From Cladopsammia gracilis (lineage: Eukaryota; Cnidaria; Anthozoa; Scleractinia; Dendrophylliidae): 64,000 bases of DNA. A program made the position numbers and the translations under genes. The first letter of the stretch is position 1. Each line of letters begins with the position of its first letter. Where the stretch lies: contig JAJGOT010000275.1 in the NCBI GenBank assembly GCA_022457155.1, positions 681,001-745,000 on the forward strand. The letters are read 5' to 3'. The notes beneath the pieces are model-generated. The model was not told the DNA's origin and ran no database searches. It saw only the letters and a list, made by a program, of their open reading frames with translations. Below, piece after piece: positions 23,145 to 35,100 of the stretch.

Positions 23145-24345
23145 TCATCGCCGAGAATGACGCGACATATTCGGGACTTTCTTACGGACGGGAGCGCTAA
23201 ATTTGAAAAGATTTCGGCTGACAAAAGAGCCAAATTACATGGGGCAATATGGCGAAACAAGGTGTATGTTTTACTCCATAATAAAAAAACTAAATTTGTT
23301 GGCGGTTAGGTTCACCCTGGCTTTTTCAGAAGAGGCGTTAAGGAATCATTCAAGACCCTTTTCATTTCCCTGAGATTTGGACAACAACTATCGTATCGCG
23401 TTCTAAAATTCGTTTTTTTCGCTGATTACAGTGTGGTAGAAACACCGCATTGATATTCAGGATGGTCTTTCTCTTCAAGAAAGGACTTGCTAACTAAGGT
23501 TCACCCTGGAAATGTTAGCCTCATGTCTAAACAAAAGGTTGGCGAAGTTTGGACTTAATACGATACTTGGAAATAGTATCAAAGCGCCATTTTCTAGAAG
23601 GTGTTCCGTAAACTAAAAATGGCGCTCCAAAATGTCTTCCTACGAACTCCCACGAGACCGGCAAACGGATTCAAATTTGAATAATTATCTCAACACAAAC
23701 AATGTTCCCTCAGTCGTGAGAGGCGGGCGCTTGCTTTTTGCTTGTTCAAGTTAGGATTTCAAAGAGAATCCATAATTTATTTCACATTTCTCATTGTCCA
23801 GCAAATAGAAAGGCCTATATTATTTTTTAAAACCTCAGTTAATATACTCTAGGTCTGAACTACGTTAATCGATCAAGTAAAAGAGCGCGTCTAGATCTGG
23901 ACTGCAAAACGCTTTGTAAAAAGCACGAGAAACAAAGCGCAACGTACAAGCGAGTGACCCGTGATTCCACTCGCTATTTGGCAACGCTTTTAACTGAAAA
24001 CCACGTTCTGCGGAAAATGTTTTTGCCATCGTACTCTGACCATTGCGAATCTAACGAGTCAAAATGAAAATCTTGCCGAAAAAGAATTTGTTGACAAAAC
24101 GCTCTGTAAAGAGCGAGAAGAATAAGACTTTGCGTCTTTTATAGACATTCGACGCACTTAAAATAACTTTGAAACGATCTAAACACTATTATAAAATGCT
24201 CAAGGAAATGCGCGCGCTTTTTGTTTTTGATTTGATTTTGATTTGAAACCGAGTTCATTATAACTCGATAAAGCACGCGCGTGACTTAAGGTTCATAACA
24301 ACCGTTTTATTTTATAAAAGAAATAAAAAAACTTGTTCATCGTGC
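23145..24345. other. Intergenic, no gene seen
   Basis: Mixed unique-looking sequence. Two related segments near 23905 and 24093 share AAAACGCT(C/T)TGTAAA. There is no supported ORF. Confidence 0.5.
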
Positions 24346-24480
24346 ATTGTTGAGTTATATAAGCACTTGGGAACTTTTAAGAACACTCGAGAAGTGCGAG
24401 AAGCTGTGAGAAGTGAGAGAAGTTCTCTGTACTTCTCTCGTGTTCTTAAAAATTCCCGCGTGCTTATATAACTCAATAAT
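24346..24480. mobile_element. Foldback element with ATTGAGTTATATAAGCA arms
   Basis: Left TGAGTTATATAAGCACTTGG...AAGAACACTCGAGAAG and right CTTCTCTCGTGTTCTTAAAA...TGCTTATATAACTCA are inverted. A second foldback (24481-24595) follows immediately. Confidence 0.82.
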
Positions 24481-24595
24481 GTACTCGGTCATGGCGCACG
24501 GACCTCGCTGCACTCGGTCCGTACGCCATGACCTCGAGCCAAATATTTTCCGGTCCGGCCCGACCTAACTCAGTCAATAAGTGCATACTACTGTG
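24481..24595. mobile_element. Palindromic repeat (GGTCATGGCGCACGGACC family), copy 1
   Basis: GGTCATGGCGCACGGACC faces GGTCCGTACGCCATGACC, followed by GAGCCAAATATTTTCCGG and a TTAGTCAATAAG-like end. Other copies are at 40156-40296 and 42114-42270. Confidence 0.85.
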
Positions 24596-25047
24596 TAATA
24601 CACTCGGATATTTTGCTTGTTCTCTTTTCCTTATAAGGTAAAATGACGTCACAGTCGAACAATGATGGTTATTACTTTTGACAAAATTGTCACATTAGCC
24701 CTTACTATCTCTGCAGAAATTGTGAAAATAAGGCCTCGAAATGTACTCGTCTGTCGCCGATTTCGTAAAGTAAATACTATATTTTTGTTCTTGTTGACCA
24801 GGGATTTCTTCGGGACCCAACGTTTATCATTATTCCGTCATGGTGTTGGCCAACAATCTAGGAACGTTTAGCCGGGGCTAATATCGCTGCCGGCTATTAA
24901 GAAAACAACCTTCTTACTGCTCTATGCGTATTAAAGGAAGTCAAGTCTTGTTTGGTACCTTTAATTTACATATTTACAATGACATTTACAGCATATTACA
25001 GAAGTATACGTAAAACTCTATCTATAAACATAAATCTATATATATTT

Positions 25048-25243
25048 ACTCCTAAGAGTGCCGAATTTCAATAAAAATTCCAAATATCATTTTGTAAAAT
25101 ATTGAAAAACTAATGGTACCATGCGAAAGTACTGCTGAAGAGGTTTCATTTGAATGGTCACACCATAGGATTTCGTTCACAGAGTCAAAAGTTAGAACTA
25201 CACAACATGTCTCCATAAATTGACTCTGAGAGTGAAAGGGTTG
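25048..25243. mobile_element. TIR element of the AACTCCCAAGAGTG family
   Basis: It runs from ACTCCTAAGAGTGCCGAATT to TGACTCTGAGAGTGAAAGGG. It has a single core unit (GGTACCATGCGAAAGTACTG, TCATTTGAATGGTCACACCA), like the single-unit copy at 53031. Confidence 0.85.
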
Positions 25244-25249
25244 AAACAG

Positions 25250-26590
25250 CGTGTGTTTACCAGAATACCATCGGGGTACAAGCCAACGTGTTCGATTCCC
25301 ACTTCTTATGACGTGCCTTTCAAGTTTGCCGTAATGTTGTCATTGCATTGACTTATAGAATGTTAAACATTCCGATAATCAATTAAATCTGTACAACTTT
25401 ACTCTGAAAAATAGTTTACTGATGTAAATAATGTAGATGTTTGCGTAGCAGCAAACAGAACGTCACTTTTGGATTAATGTGGCTTTAAATACAGCGATTT
25501 ATATATAACATTTTGTTGATCCCAAACTCCCTACTAAGGCAACAGAAAAATACAATATGTTGAAAATTAAAGCGGCTATGTCATAATTTTTGATGTTAGT
25601 TTAAAAAGCCAAGACATATTTATACCAATGGAAACTCAAAATAAAAGTCTAATTTTTTAAATTATTCTATCAGTACTCTAATGCCCCATTCACACCAACG
25701 GTTAAACATGTTTAAATTTTGTTTAGTTTAACCACATTTTAGCCTCTATCTTGAACGTTTTGAAAAGTATATGGCTCAAACTACCTGGAATGGTAATAAA
25801 GTCAATAAAGTTTCTTTTAGTAAAGGTTTCACTCCAAATAATACGGGAGGTTAGGAGGTATTTTTCTAAACCTGTTTTAAAGTAAACAATATTTAAACAT
25901 GTTTTCAAAAGCGTTGGTGTGAATGGGGTATAAGATTAAAAATAAGTGTCTTGGACTGCAGATGGTCAGGATGGAAATGGATTGAAACAAAGTTTTTCAA
26001 ATTTATCGCCTTGTGTTTTAGAAAACTCGCCAAAACTGTGATTAAAGAATCTGACCCACCCAGTTTGCATTACGCGCCTACGTTGGTTCATCCGCCATTT
26101 TCAGGGCCCCCGAAAGTCCATACTGTATTGTAGATGAGAAATTCACTCGTGCAAGAAGTGATATGCTTGCCTAAATATGGAATAGAGCCGTATCATAACA
26201 ATAAGAGAAGCGCGCAATGCAAACTGGGTGGGTCAGACTCTTTAAAGTTTATTATACTTTTGACAATTCACTTGATATCTTTCTGTTGATGTTCTATAAG
26301 AATTTCGTGTCTGACCAAACCATTAAGTTTTAATTTGGCGTGGTTTTAGCCCCAAAATGTCCAATTCCCCATGACATAACTCCTTTAAGGTCCTTTACTT
26401 TTAGCAAACCGTATAAAAAGTAAATGTAATACACCAATCTTACAGAGCCAAACGATCATTTCTTTACTCGACCTTTCACTATCATAAACAAATATAGAGA
26501 AATCAAAATGTGGTATTTGGGAGTGTTTTTATATGAAACCGGTATGAATTTTATACCAATACGAGTTCTTCGCGGATCCCTCTTGTAATT
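25250..26590. other. Intergenic, no gene seen
   Basis: An inverted pair (ATGCCCCATTCACACCAACG near 25680 and GCGTTGGTGTGAATGGGGTA near 25911) bounds about 250 bp and looks like a TIR element with interior TTTAAACATGTTT motifs. The sequence after 26040 contains a second pair, ATCTGACCCACCCAGTTTGC and GCAAACTGGGTGGGTCAGAC (26050 and 26218). No gene is supported. Confidence 0.6.
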
Positions 26591-26593
26591 CTG

Positions 26594-26849
26594 TACCGTA
26601 AAATGCCATTTATAAGCCCCCCGTTTTAAGCCTGCCCGGTTGAAGGCAGTCCAATTTGGAAACAAAACATTATTAATGTTACTATATACTGACAAGCACA
26701 ACACAGCTCCTTAACGGCAATTGTTTACAGAAATTTACACCAAATGAACTTATACAACGGTTCTTTAACACAATATTTTTTGCTTGCAAGCTCATAAAAG
26801 CCTTACAAAGTTGTATAAGCCCAGGGCTTATAACCGGCATTTTACGTTA
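26594..26849. mobile_element. TIR element (TACCATAAAATGCCG family), copy 2
   Basis: TACCGTAAAATGCCATTTAT faces CTTATAACCGGCATTTTACG. It is about 255 bp and the interior matches 12772-13026. Confidence 0.87.
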
Positions 26850-27580
26850 TTTTGAACGAATATAATTCCCATACCAGGACAGATCATGTACCGGTACGTA
26901 ACTGTCCCAACCTGAGATTGCCATCCCAGTTCATATACATATACTGTCATCTACAAAACCGGAATTACTTTTTTTTTCTCTGATGGTTTTTGCATGAAAG
27001 ACGTAACACATTTCAAAATAAAACTCATTGGTATGAATGCATTTTCTGTAAACGCGGCATAGAATTTTCATCTCGTGCCGGAGTGAAGGCCGTACCGACA
27101 TGAGAACACTCGTGTACGCACACAGTAACGTATATACTTTTCAGTAGTTTTCATTTTAATTGTCTCACTCAGAAGCTCATCACGGCGTAACTCTGTCACA
27201 CTTTATAGGAATACATTCACAGACTCAAACGGTAGAACCATTTTCAGCTAATAAGCAACACCACATGAAAGTACTGTTCGATAGGGGGGAGGGGAGAGGG
27301 GAAGGCGGGTGAAGTGAACATGTTAGAGACTCACAACAAATTTTCGGCCCAAGATTATTTCAAGATAAGGGGGCCTCAGCCCAACCTCCCTTCCCCCCCC
27401 CCCCCTCCCGACCTACCCGGTCCCTTCCTCTAAATTCGTCATTGAGAATGAACGCCGTAAACAATAGATTGTGTATGAAACAAGTCGTTATTACTTATTC
27501 ACTCACGACGGCTTGCATGTCTCTGATTTTATCTGGCCCTATGCACCAGATAAGTGTCCTTGTCAGTGGCTGAGAAATTG

Positions 27581-29198
27581 CTAAAGAGCTGTTACTCTTT
27601 CCATAACAACCTCCTTTTTTTTTTCCTCGATTTCAGATGATTTACTTGCTCCAGGTCTTAATACCATGAGCTTTATTGAAGGGGGAAGCGAGTTTCGCCG
27701 GAAATCTCGGCCCCGGAGTTTCGCAACCATCCCCTCTAGTCCATTCGATGAGCTCACTTGAGAATTTCGTCGCATTTCAGCGCTTGAAATCGAATATTTC
27801 CTTCGCGAGCTTGTTATTTTTGGAACTTTTGAGGTTTTCACCCTTCGAAAAAGGGAAGTACAGTCTCTTTTAAACTGTCCTGTAAAAATAGCATACAAGA
27901 AAGGGTTTGCACAACTATTTAGCGGAAACACAAACACCGTGAAAATTTTAGCCTGCTTGAGACTCACAAACTCCCCACCAAACGCTGCTGCGAGAGAGAG
28001 GACAGTTATAGGCGCCCAACAGGCGAAGTCTGTAAAGATGAGCAGTGCCATGCGTTGAGCAGTTTTAGAGTCATTGGTGTTCCATGCATTTGAACCCCGA
28101 ATAGCGGTATAAATTTTCACATAACACGTCAGTATTACTATGAATGCTGATCCGTTAATTATCATCACCGACGTCACGTAAGCCAATGATTTTGTGTCCC
28201 CAGTCTCAAACGGCAGACAAACGCTGAACTTGGTGTAGTCACTGACCTCAAACAACGGTAGTGTTGCAGTGATCAGGGCAAAACACCAGCCGACGAACAT
28301 TACAATAGCAGTCTTCTTCAGGCTCATTTTTTTAGTTATATCCAGCGCGTGCGTTATCGCAATGTACCGCTCTACAGTTATGACAGTCAAAGTATACACT
28401 GATGTTTCGCTGGATAACACAGCAAGGAAACCCGCCGTCTTGCAGCTGCTACTCAACTGCCACTCAACACCGAAGCTTCGAAAGTCTCCTTGCGTCGCAG
28501 TATCCACGATGGCCAAAAATCCGAGGTATACTCCCATACACAAATCCGCCACTGCTAAATTACAGATCAGAAATCTGGACACGTCGATTCGAGAACTGCG
28601 CGTAATGATGACGAAGATGACGGTGGCGTTACCAAGCAACGCAAGCAAGAATACGATCCAGACTCCCACGCGAAGAAATGACGAATCCATCAGATCATCA
28701 CATGGGAAGAAAGGGTCTGCGGGTTCGGGTGTGCATTTTACTTGACGGTTTTCCTCTTCCTCAATTAAGATCCCATTAGGTGTTTGGCCTGAAGCGATTG
28801 TATCTGTCCCTGCGTCGAAATCCGAGCTTCCCTCAAAACTATCACTAAGGATTGGATCCAATTCTCCGGAACCTAACCCCGACATGTCATCGATTGTGGA
28901 TTCCGTCAAGTTTTCGTCCTCGTGACTGTTTCTGAGATAATTAAACTGCTCATTATCCCAATGCCAAGCATCGTGAGTCTCGCTGACCACCTTCACTTCT
29001 TGGCGTGACTTTTCTTTCTGTTTCGACTCTTTGCGAAATTCACAGCAATGATACGGATAGTGTGCCTCAACCAGGCGAATCTTTGGCAGCGCTTTAGCCT
29101 TAATTTCCTTGAGTTCCCTGTTGTCTCGAACATTGAGAGTCTCCAGGGTTTTCAGGCCTTTTTCTGGAAGCACGGGAAATGAGTTGTAGCTCAGATCT
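27581..29198 (-). CDS. LGR last exon: final LRR, hinge, 7TM domain and tail
   Basis: Protein residues about 421-959. The hinge has the double Cys HCC (471-473) and the conserved Cys-x10-Cys CTPEPADPFFPC (576-587). TM1 is about 596-619 (GNATV). TM3 is followed by ERY (697-699; ERW in vertebrate glycoprotein-hormone receptors). TM6 begins LLIFTDFACWAPI and TM7 contains NSCANPFLYAIF (NPxxY at 852-856). The tail has two RRNS sites (Ser 900 and Ser 924) suited to basophilic kinases. The acceptor at 29199-29200 (GCAG) sets the start; the open frame extends 44 codons further upstream into a transposon and should not be used as the N terminus. Confidence 0.95.
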
Positions 29199-32100
29199 CT
29201 GCGGACGAACACATGACTCGTTAGAGCGGTGTTCAATTGAGAGTCCAAAGTAATTTCGTATTTGCTTTGGTTTTGCATTGCTACGCTTTGTGATTGGCCA
29301 AAAAAATCTCGCGCCACTTTCTCGACCAATCAAAAGTAAAACCAAAACCAATCGTGACTTTCTCGCATACTTTTTTCCGCGCTTGCGCCGACTATATGTA
29401 TTTGCTCCCAGTTCTGATTGGTTCATTGCTCAATTCGCCACTCCAGAAACTGTGCGGAAACTGAGCACCAGCTTTCGGCGCTAGGCTTCTGGGATCGTTT
29501 GGGTAACCAGCGTTGGCTATGATGGGATGATGGTTTCCAAAGCAACCATTAACCAATCATAGCTCATGATCCAAGAAATCTTGGTGCCAATTGCTGGTGC
29601 TCTGTATTCCTACATTTTTTGGAGTGGTCAATTGGTTCGTTGGGTCTGAGATAAGGACCTACGGTGGATCAAATTCTGGGTGGGTACATATACAAACATA
29701 TGATTAACCAGCCTTAAATATTATCTGTAGTTGTGTCACATCTGATAAAGACTGAATTGTATTTCATTTAATGATATAATTATCTACTCACAGAAATTTG
29801 ATCATTTTGAACGGTGCAAATGCATCAGCTGCAATGAATTTGATTTCATTTTTTGCAAGATTCCTGTAAAGATAAAAAACGACTTCAATTTAAAGTAAAA
29901 CAATCAGTAGTGAAACATGAGTAGCCGGCAACTGTCTATTAGCCGGAGACTGCGGTGAAGATGACAGGTAACTCGTGGTGTGAAAATGACTAAAGAACAA
30001 CAGCCACACCGTGGGTAGGGGTGTGTTGGGTTCTCCCATCAATTTAGGGAATTGATGCGAATAGGTCGTTTTTTCGTTTCTGTACACGGAAAGTCTAGCA
30101 TCAGGCAAACAATACTAGACTGAGCCTAGTTTCATTAAAACGTCATCATAACCAAATCTTTTTCGTTTAGCTGGGTCTTAGGTTCTGTAATAAGGTAATA
30201 CAATTTCAAGAAACCCTAACCAAGGGTCACAATACCAAAAAGGATGCCCTATTTAAGGATTAAGCACCTAAAAAAACCATACCCTATCCCACTGCAGATA
30301 CCTATATAGCTTACATATGGGAGCACCCTCCCCCCCCCCCCCCCCCCTCCCTCCCCACGGGTGGGAAAGTGTCTTGCTAATTTCCTTGTTAAGCCAGCTA
30401 GTTCAAAGTTTAATGACAGCCCTGAATTCCTTTGACTGTTTTCATCAGGTTATGCAAGCGCAAAGCAGCGATTTTCTATCCGAGAAATGTGAAGTGACGT
30501 ACAAATGGTTGAAATGTATCGGTTTTAATTACAACTAAATTAATCTACTGAGCGACTGAAAAATACTCACAGCGTTTCAAGCTTGGTTACTCCTTCAAAT
30601 GTTCCACTTTCAATCCTTTGTATCTTATTCCCTTTCAAAGTTCTAAAGAAACATGGGCAGAAGATCAGGACATAACAAACGTTCTGAGTTTGCAGAAGAC
30701 AGCATAAATTATGACCGTCGAGTGAAAGTCCTTATGCAGTGCAGTACTCTCTTGTGCTGCTATATTTTTCTTCAAGCGTCCTTCTTTTATTCGCTCTTTC
30801 ATTCATTTGGCAATGACATATCTGCTATATTTTTCGTGTCCTTCTTTTATTCGTTCTTTCATTCATTTGGCAATGACATATAACAAGGACCCTATTATTT
30901 GATGCGTTGAAGAAGTGCACGACATTGATAAAATTAAGGGAATACTTACAAGTCTTTAAGATTTTCCAGTCTTCTCAAAGAGCTCCCGATTGACCTGATT
31001 TCGTTATGCTCTATTTTTCTGTTAAAATAAAACGTCGTTTTGATTTAGTAATTTAAATTGACAATGTAATAAGATTTTATAGGAAGAAGGTGCTACCTTT
31101 CCTATTTTCTCTACGACCACCGGAAATATAAAAAAAGGTGACAAGAGCTATCGAGAAAGAGATTACTTCAGCTGGCAGAGGGCGAAAAAGACAGCCACCA
31201 ACAGTTTGAGTCGAAGAGCTGTTGATGCCTTTTATTTCTGCATGACAAGATGCCTGAAGTTATTATACTGTACTTTCAAAAAGAAAGAAAAACGGAGGGT
31301 AAATTTTACCTTGTTACCGTATCTGTCACGAGTAAACAGCAATAAACAATAAAACCCAAATTTGTTTCGCTTTTGCTTGCAAAACGACGCCGATTACATC
31401 GAATCCCAAGTACCGTGGGCTCAAAATTTCTCGCAGTGCATGAGGGCGTATTCTCGTACCCAGATCTAACCAATGCGCAAAAGTAGACACGAAAACACGG
31501 AGGAAAACAAGGAGAAAAACGGAGGCCAATCCTTAACTCGTTGCCGTACCGGCACGAGTAAAAAGACTGTTGCATTGAAACTTGGGGCAGTTCTGATGTT
31601 GTTACAGATTACAGTTTTATAATTGCTGTAGCCAACATGCCATGAGATATATGCAATATATGCGAAACCTGAAAACGTCTTGATTTCAATAATTTTACGA
31701 TAAGTCTTCATTTTACGTTTGGTGTTTAGAGTAATTACTCTGACCAATCACAGAACTCGCAGACAATCCGATGAACCAATCAGAACTCGAAGCAAATACA
31801 TGCAGCCGGCACCAAGCGCGGGAAAACGCGTGCGAGCAAATCACGATTGGTTTTGGTTTTACTTCTGATTGGTTGAGAAAATGGCGCGAGATTTTTTAGC
31901 CAATCACAAAGCGTAGCAATGCAAAACCAAAGCAATTACGAAATTACTTTCGACACTCAATTGAAAACTGCTCTATTATTGCGCGCAATCAGTTAAGATA
32001 TGTTGAAAGTGCACTGAGAATTTTCCATGGATACTTACAACACTGAAAGCGAGGTACATCCGGACAGGTCTGGTATGCGAACAATTTTGTTGAAGTCCAA

Positions 32101-35100
32101 CGTCCTGTAAAGAAGGGATAAGTGCCTGTTAGATAAATTATTATTTATTATTTAGAACCAAACAAATATGTTAGTGGCGCTACCATGTAAAGAGTTTTTT
32201 TCTTTCAAAATAAAAACAAATAATGATTGTACGCTCGAAACGGCAACGTTTAGGCTGGTTCAAATGAGAGACGCAAAACAAAACGCCAACGTAAACAAAC
32301 ACACGTGTGAGCTACCATAACACAAAGGCAATAAATTTTCCAATTCCTTGCGCATGTGTTTGTATTTCACACGTGTGAACGGGAACAACGAAAACGCAAA
32401 TACAAACGCGAAAAAAGGAATCTCCTTCCATGCCTCCACGGTTGACTGATTGAAACCAAGCGTCGTCCGCCATCGGAGTATTTTCGCCATCTTCGTCTGC
32501 CATCTTGGGGTGCTCAAATGCGCGTGCGTATCTTACTGTACTTGTGTTTGCGTTTACGTTGTTGTATGAGTCAGCCTTTGTTGTCAGTTTAATTGTTATT
32601 TTTGTTACAGTATCTAAGCGCATATAGACAAATTTTAACGATATTGATCGTGAATGGTTTGAATACGACAACTTACAAGTCTATCAATTTCTTTTGCTTT
32701 TGACACAGATCCTCTGGCAGCTCTTTGATCTCGTTGAAAGTCAACGTCCTGCAGGCAAGAAAAGTCCAAACTAGATAAGAATGGGATATCCTTTTACGAT
32801 TCTTTTCGTGTTCACCGAGTCAAATCTTGGTCCATTTTACATGCTTGTGACTTGAGAGGCTGTAACCCTCAACCTTTCAACTCCCAAGAGTGACAAACAT
32901 CAAAAAACCCTCAATTTTATTTTGTAAAATATTGAAAAACAAATGGTTCCATGCAAAAGTACTGCCAAAGAGGTTTCATTTGAATGGTCACACCACAGAG
33001 ACTCAAAAGTTAGAACTACACTACATATCTCCATAATTGACTCTGGGAATGAAAGGCGGGTTAAAATGAAAGGTACTGAGCAGTAAATTTGGATTTTTTT
33101 TATTGTTCTGCTAAAACTTTCACCTCTCATTGTAACAACTTAAATGATTTTCTCTTGACGTCGAGAAAGAGCGTGTTTTTCCGCACATTTACCGTGATGT
33201 AGTACATTCATGTAACACTCTGTGACGTGTAAGGTTTATATAACTTGCATGATGTGTCTTAGAGCGTGATTACAAATACAACATCGAGTTTTATCAGCCA
33301 TATTGTTGCTGCTCGCTTCGCTCGCAGCAGTCCTATTTAAGTCAGATACCGTTTTGATTCTCGACATTTTGCGCATATTTAATTTGCCTCGCTTTTGTAC
33401 GGTTCAACAGCACAACTGACCATTGTAACGCTGGCTCTAACACGTGCTTTCCCTTCACGAGCTCTTCGTTCGTGTAGGACGAATTTTTAATTTTCTGTAT
33501 TTGGTGAGTATAATTTGTAATCCTTTGCTACCGTGTCACTTAAGGAGTTGTCCGGTCTTTTCTTTCAACGCATCCTTGATTGTAAATCATGCGAAAGGAG
33601 CGACATAAAACGACCTACACACCAAATCACGAGTTGAGCCGATTTGCTCTGATCTGTGACAAACAAACTGAACTGAGCGAATGTGCTCGGTGGCCAGTGT
33701 ATCAAACAACCCATTGTGGTCGCAGAAAAACGAACTGAGTGAATGCGCACGGTGGCCAATGTGCCAAACCGCGCATTGTGGTCGCAAACAAACCGAACTG
33801 AGTGAATGAGCTCGGTGGCCAATGTGCCAGACAACCCATTGTGGTCGCAAACAAACCGAACTGAGTGAATACGCTCGGTGGCCAATGTGCCAAACCGCCC
33901 ATTGTGGTCGCAAACAGACCGAACTGAGTGAATGCGCTCGGTGGCCAATGTGCCAAACCGTCCATTGTGGTCGCAAACATATACATTAAAAGACATATAT
34001 TCACTCTAGCTGTGTTGTCATTGTTCTCTTCTTCTTCTTGTACGCGTTAGTTTATTTAGCCTACATATTTCGCCTAAATCAAAAAGACGCCGAGGACTTA
34101 CATTCCTTCCTCTTTACTACAATCAATTTTAGACATTCGGTACCTCCCAATATTTTTTTATATTTTGATGCTTTATAATCTGCTCGCAGCACTTTACCTT
34201 CCATTAGGAACCACTAGTTTTAAGAACTTTTAATACCTGAAGAAGGACAGTAAAACTGTCCGAAACGTCGTGTATTTAGCATTTGTAACCCCAAAAAAAT
34301 CTCGTGAAGAGGAAAACATTTTAAGTTGGATTTTTCCCTCTTTTGAAATTAAACAGTCTCCACAGTGAAAGCGTTTATAAACTTTTTAACAAAATCGTAC
34401 TCAGATCCTTCGCTTCCAAAGACCAACGGTCAACAAACAAAAGTCGCTTGTTTCTTGATTGCTGGCAACATTCTTCGCTTTCAAATTTAGGGGGGGGGGG
34501 GGGGGCATTTTCAAAACGGAGAGCGGAGAAGGGGTTGGACTGCTAGTAAAGTGGAAGGAAGGTCCTGGGTCCGCTGAATAACTTAAGCCCTCACGTACAA
34601 AGTTTGAAGAGCGGTTGTCCCCGTCAAGTTAGGAAATTTGTTTAACTTCACGCTGACCAGCCTCCTGTCAGATATAAATGAGAGTAAAAACAAGAAGATA
34701 AGCGTATTTTCCACAGGCTAACATTGACAAAAAATGTCGAAAAGGGAACTTTCTCAACAATTTAAGGCTTAAAGAGACAGTCTTCCGGCTGAAATATTCA
34801 GATACCACGCAGCTCTTTAGAACCTCTTATTTCATTGGACCTGGGTATCACGCAGCTCTATTGTTTTCTCAGCAAATCAGAGAAGACCTTGTAAGAGCTG
34901 CACTGTCCCAAAATATCGGGTTTTCATTATAATGATATGAGCTTGCTTTAACCTTAAACCCATGAAAAAAAAGTCACCACAAGTGATGGACGAAAACAAA
35001 TATGAATAAACGAGACAAAAAAAGGACTATAAACTTAAAATTCCGCCAGAATGGCAATTTTGATTTCTGACCACCTGACACGGAATCAAACTTGATGAAC

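Noticed and set aside
28269..28745. 158-codon plus-strand ORF
   Set aside because: It is antisense to the LGR transmembrane exon and has no domain of its own.
29100..29426. 108-codon minus-strand ORF overlapping the LGR last exon
   Set aside because: It is a different frame through the MITE and exon edge.
33565..34004. Regularly spaced repeats resembling a CRISPR array, with 100-143 codon ORFs
   Set aside because: The 63-bp units are contiguous tandem repeats without unique spacers, in a eukaryotic intron.
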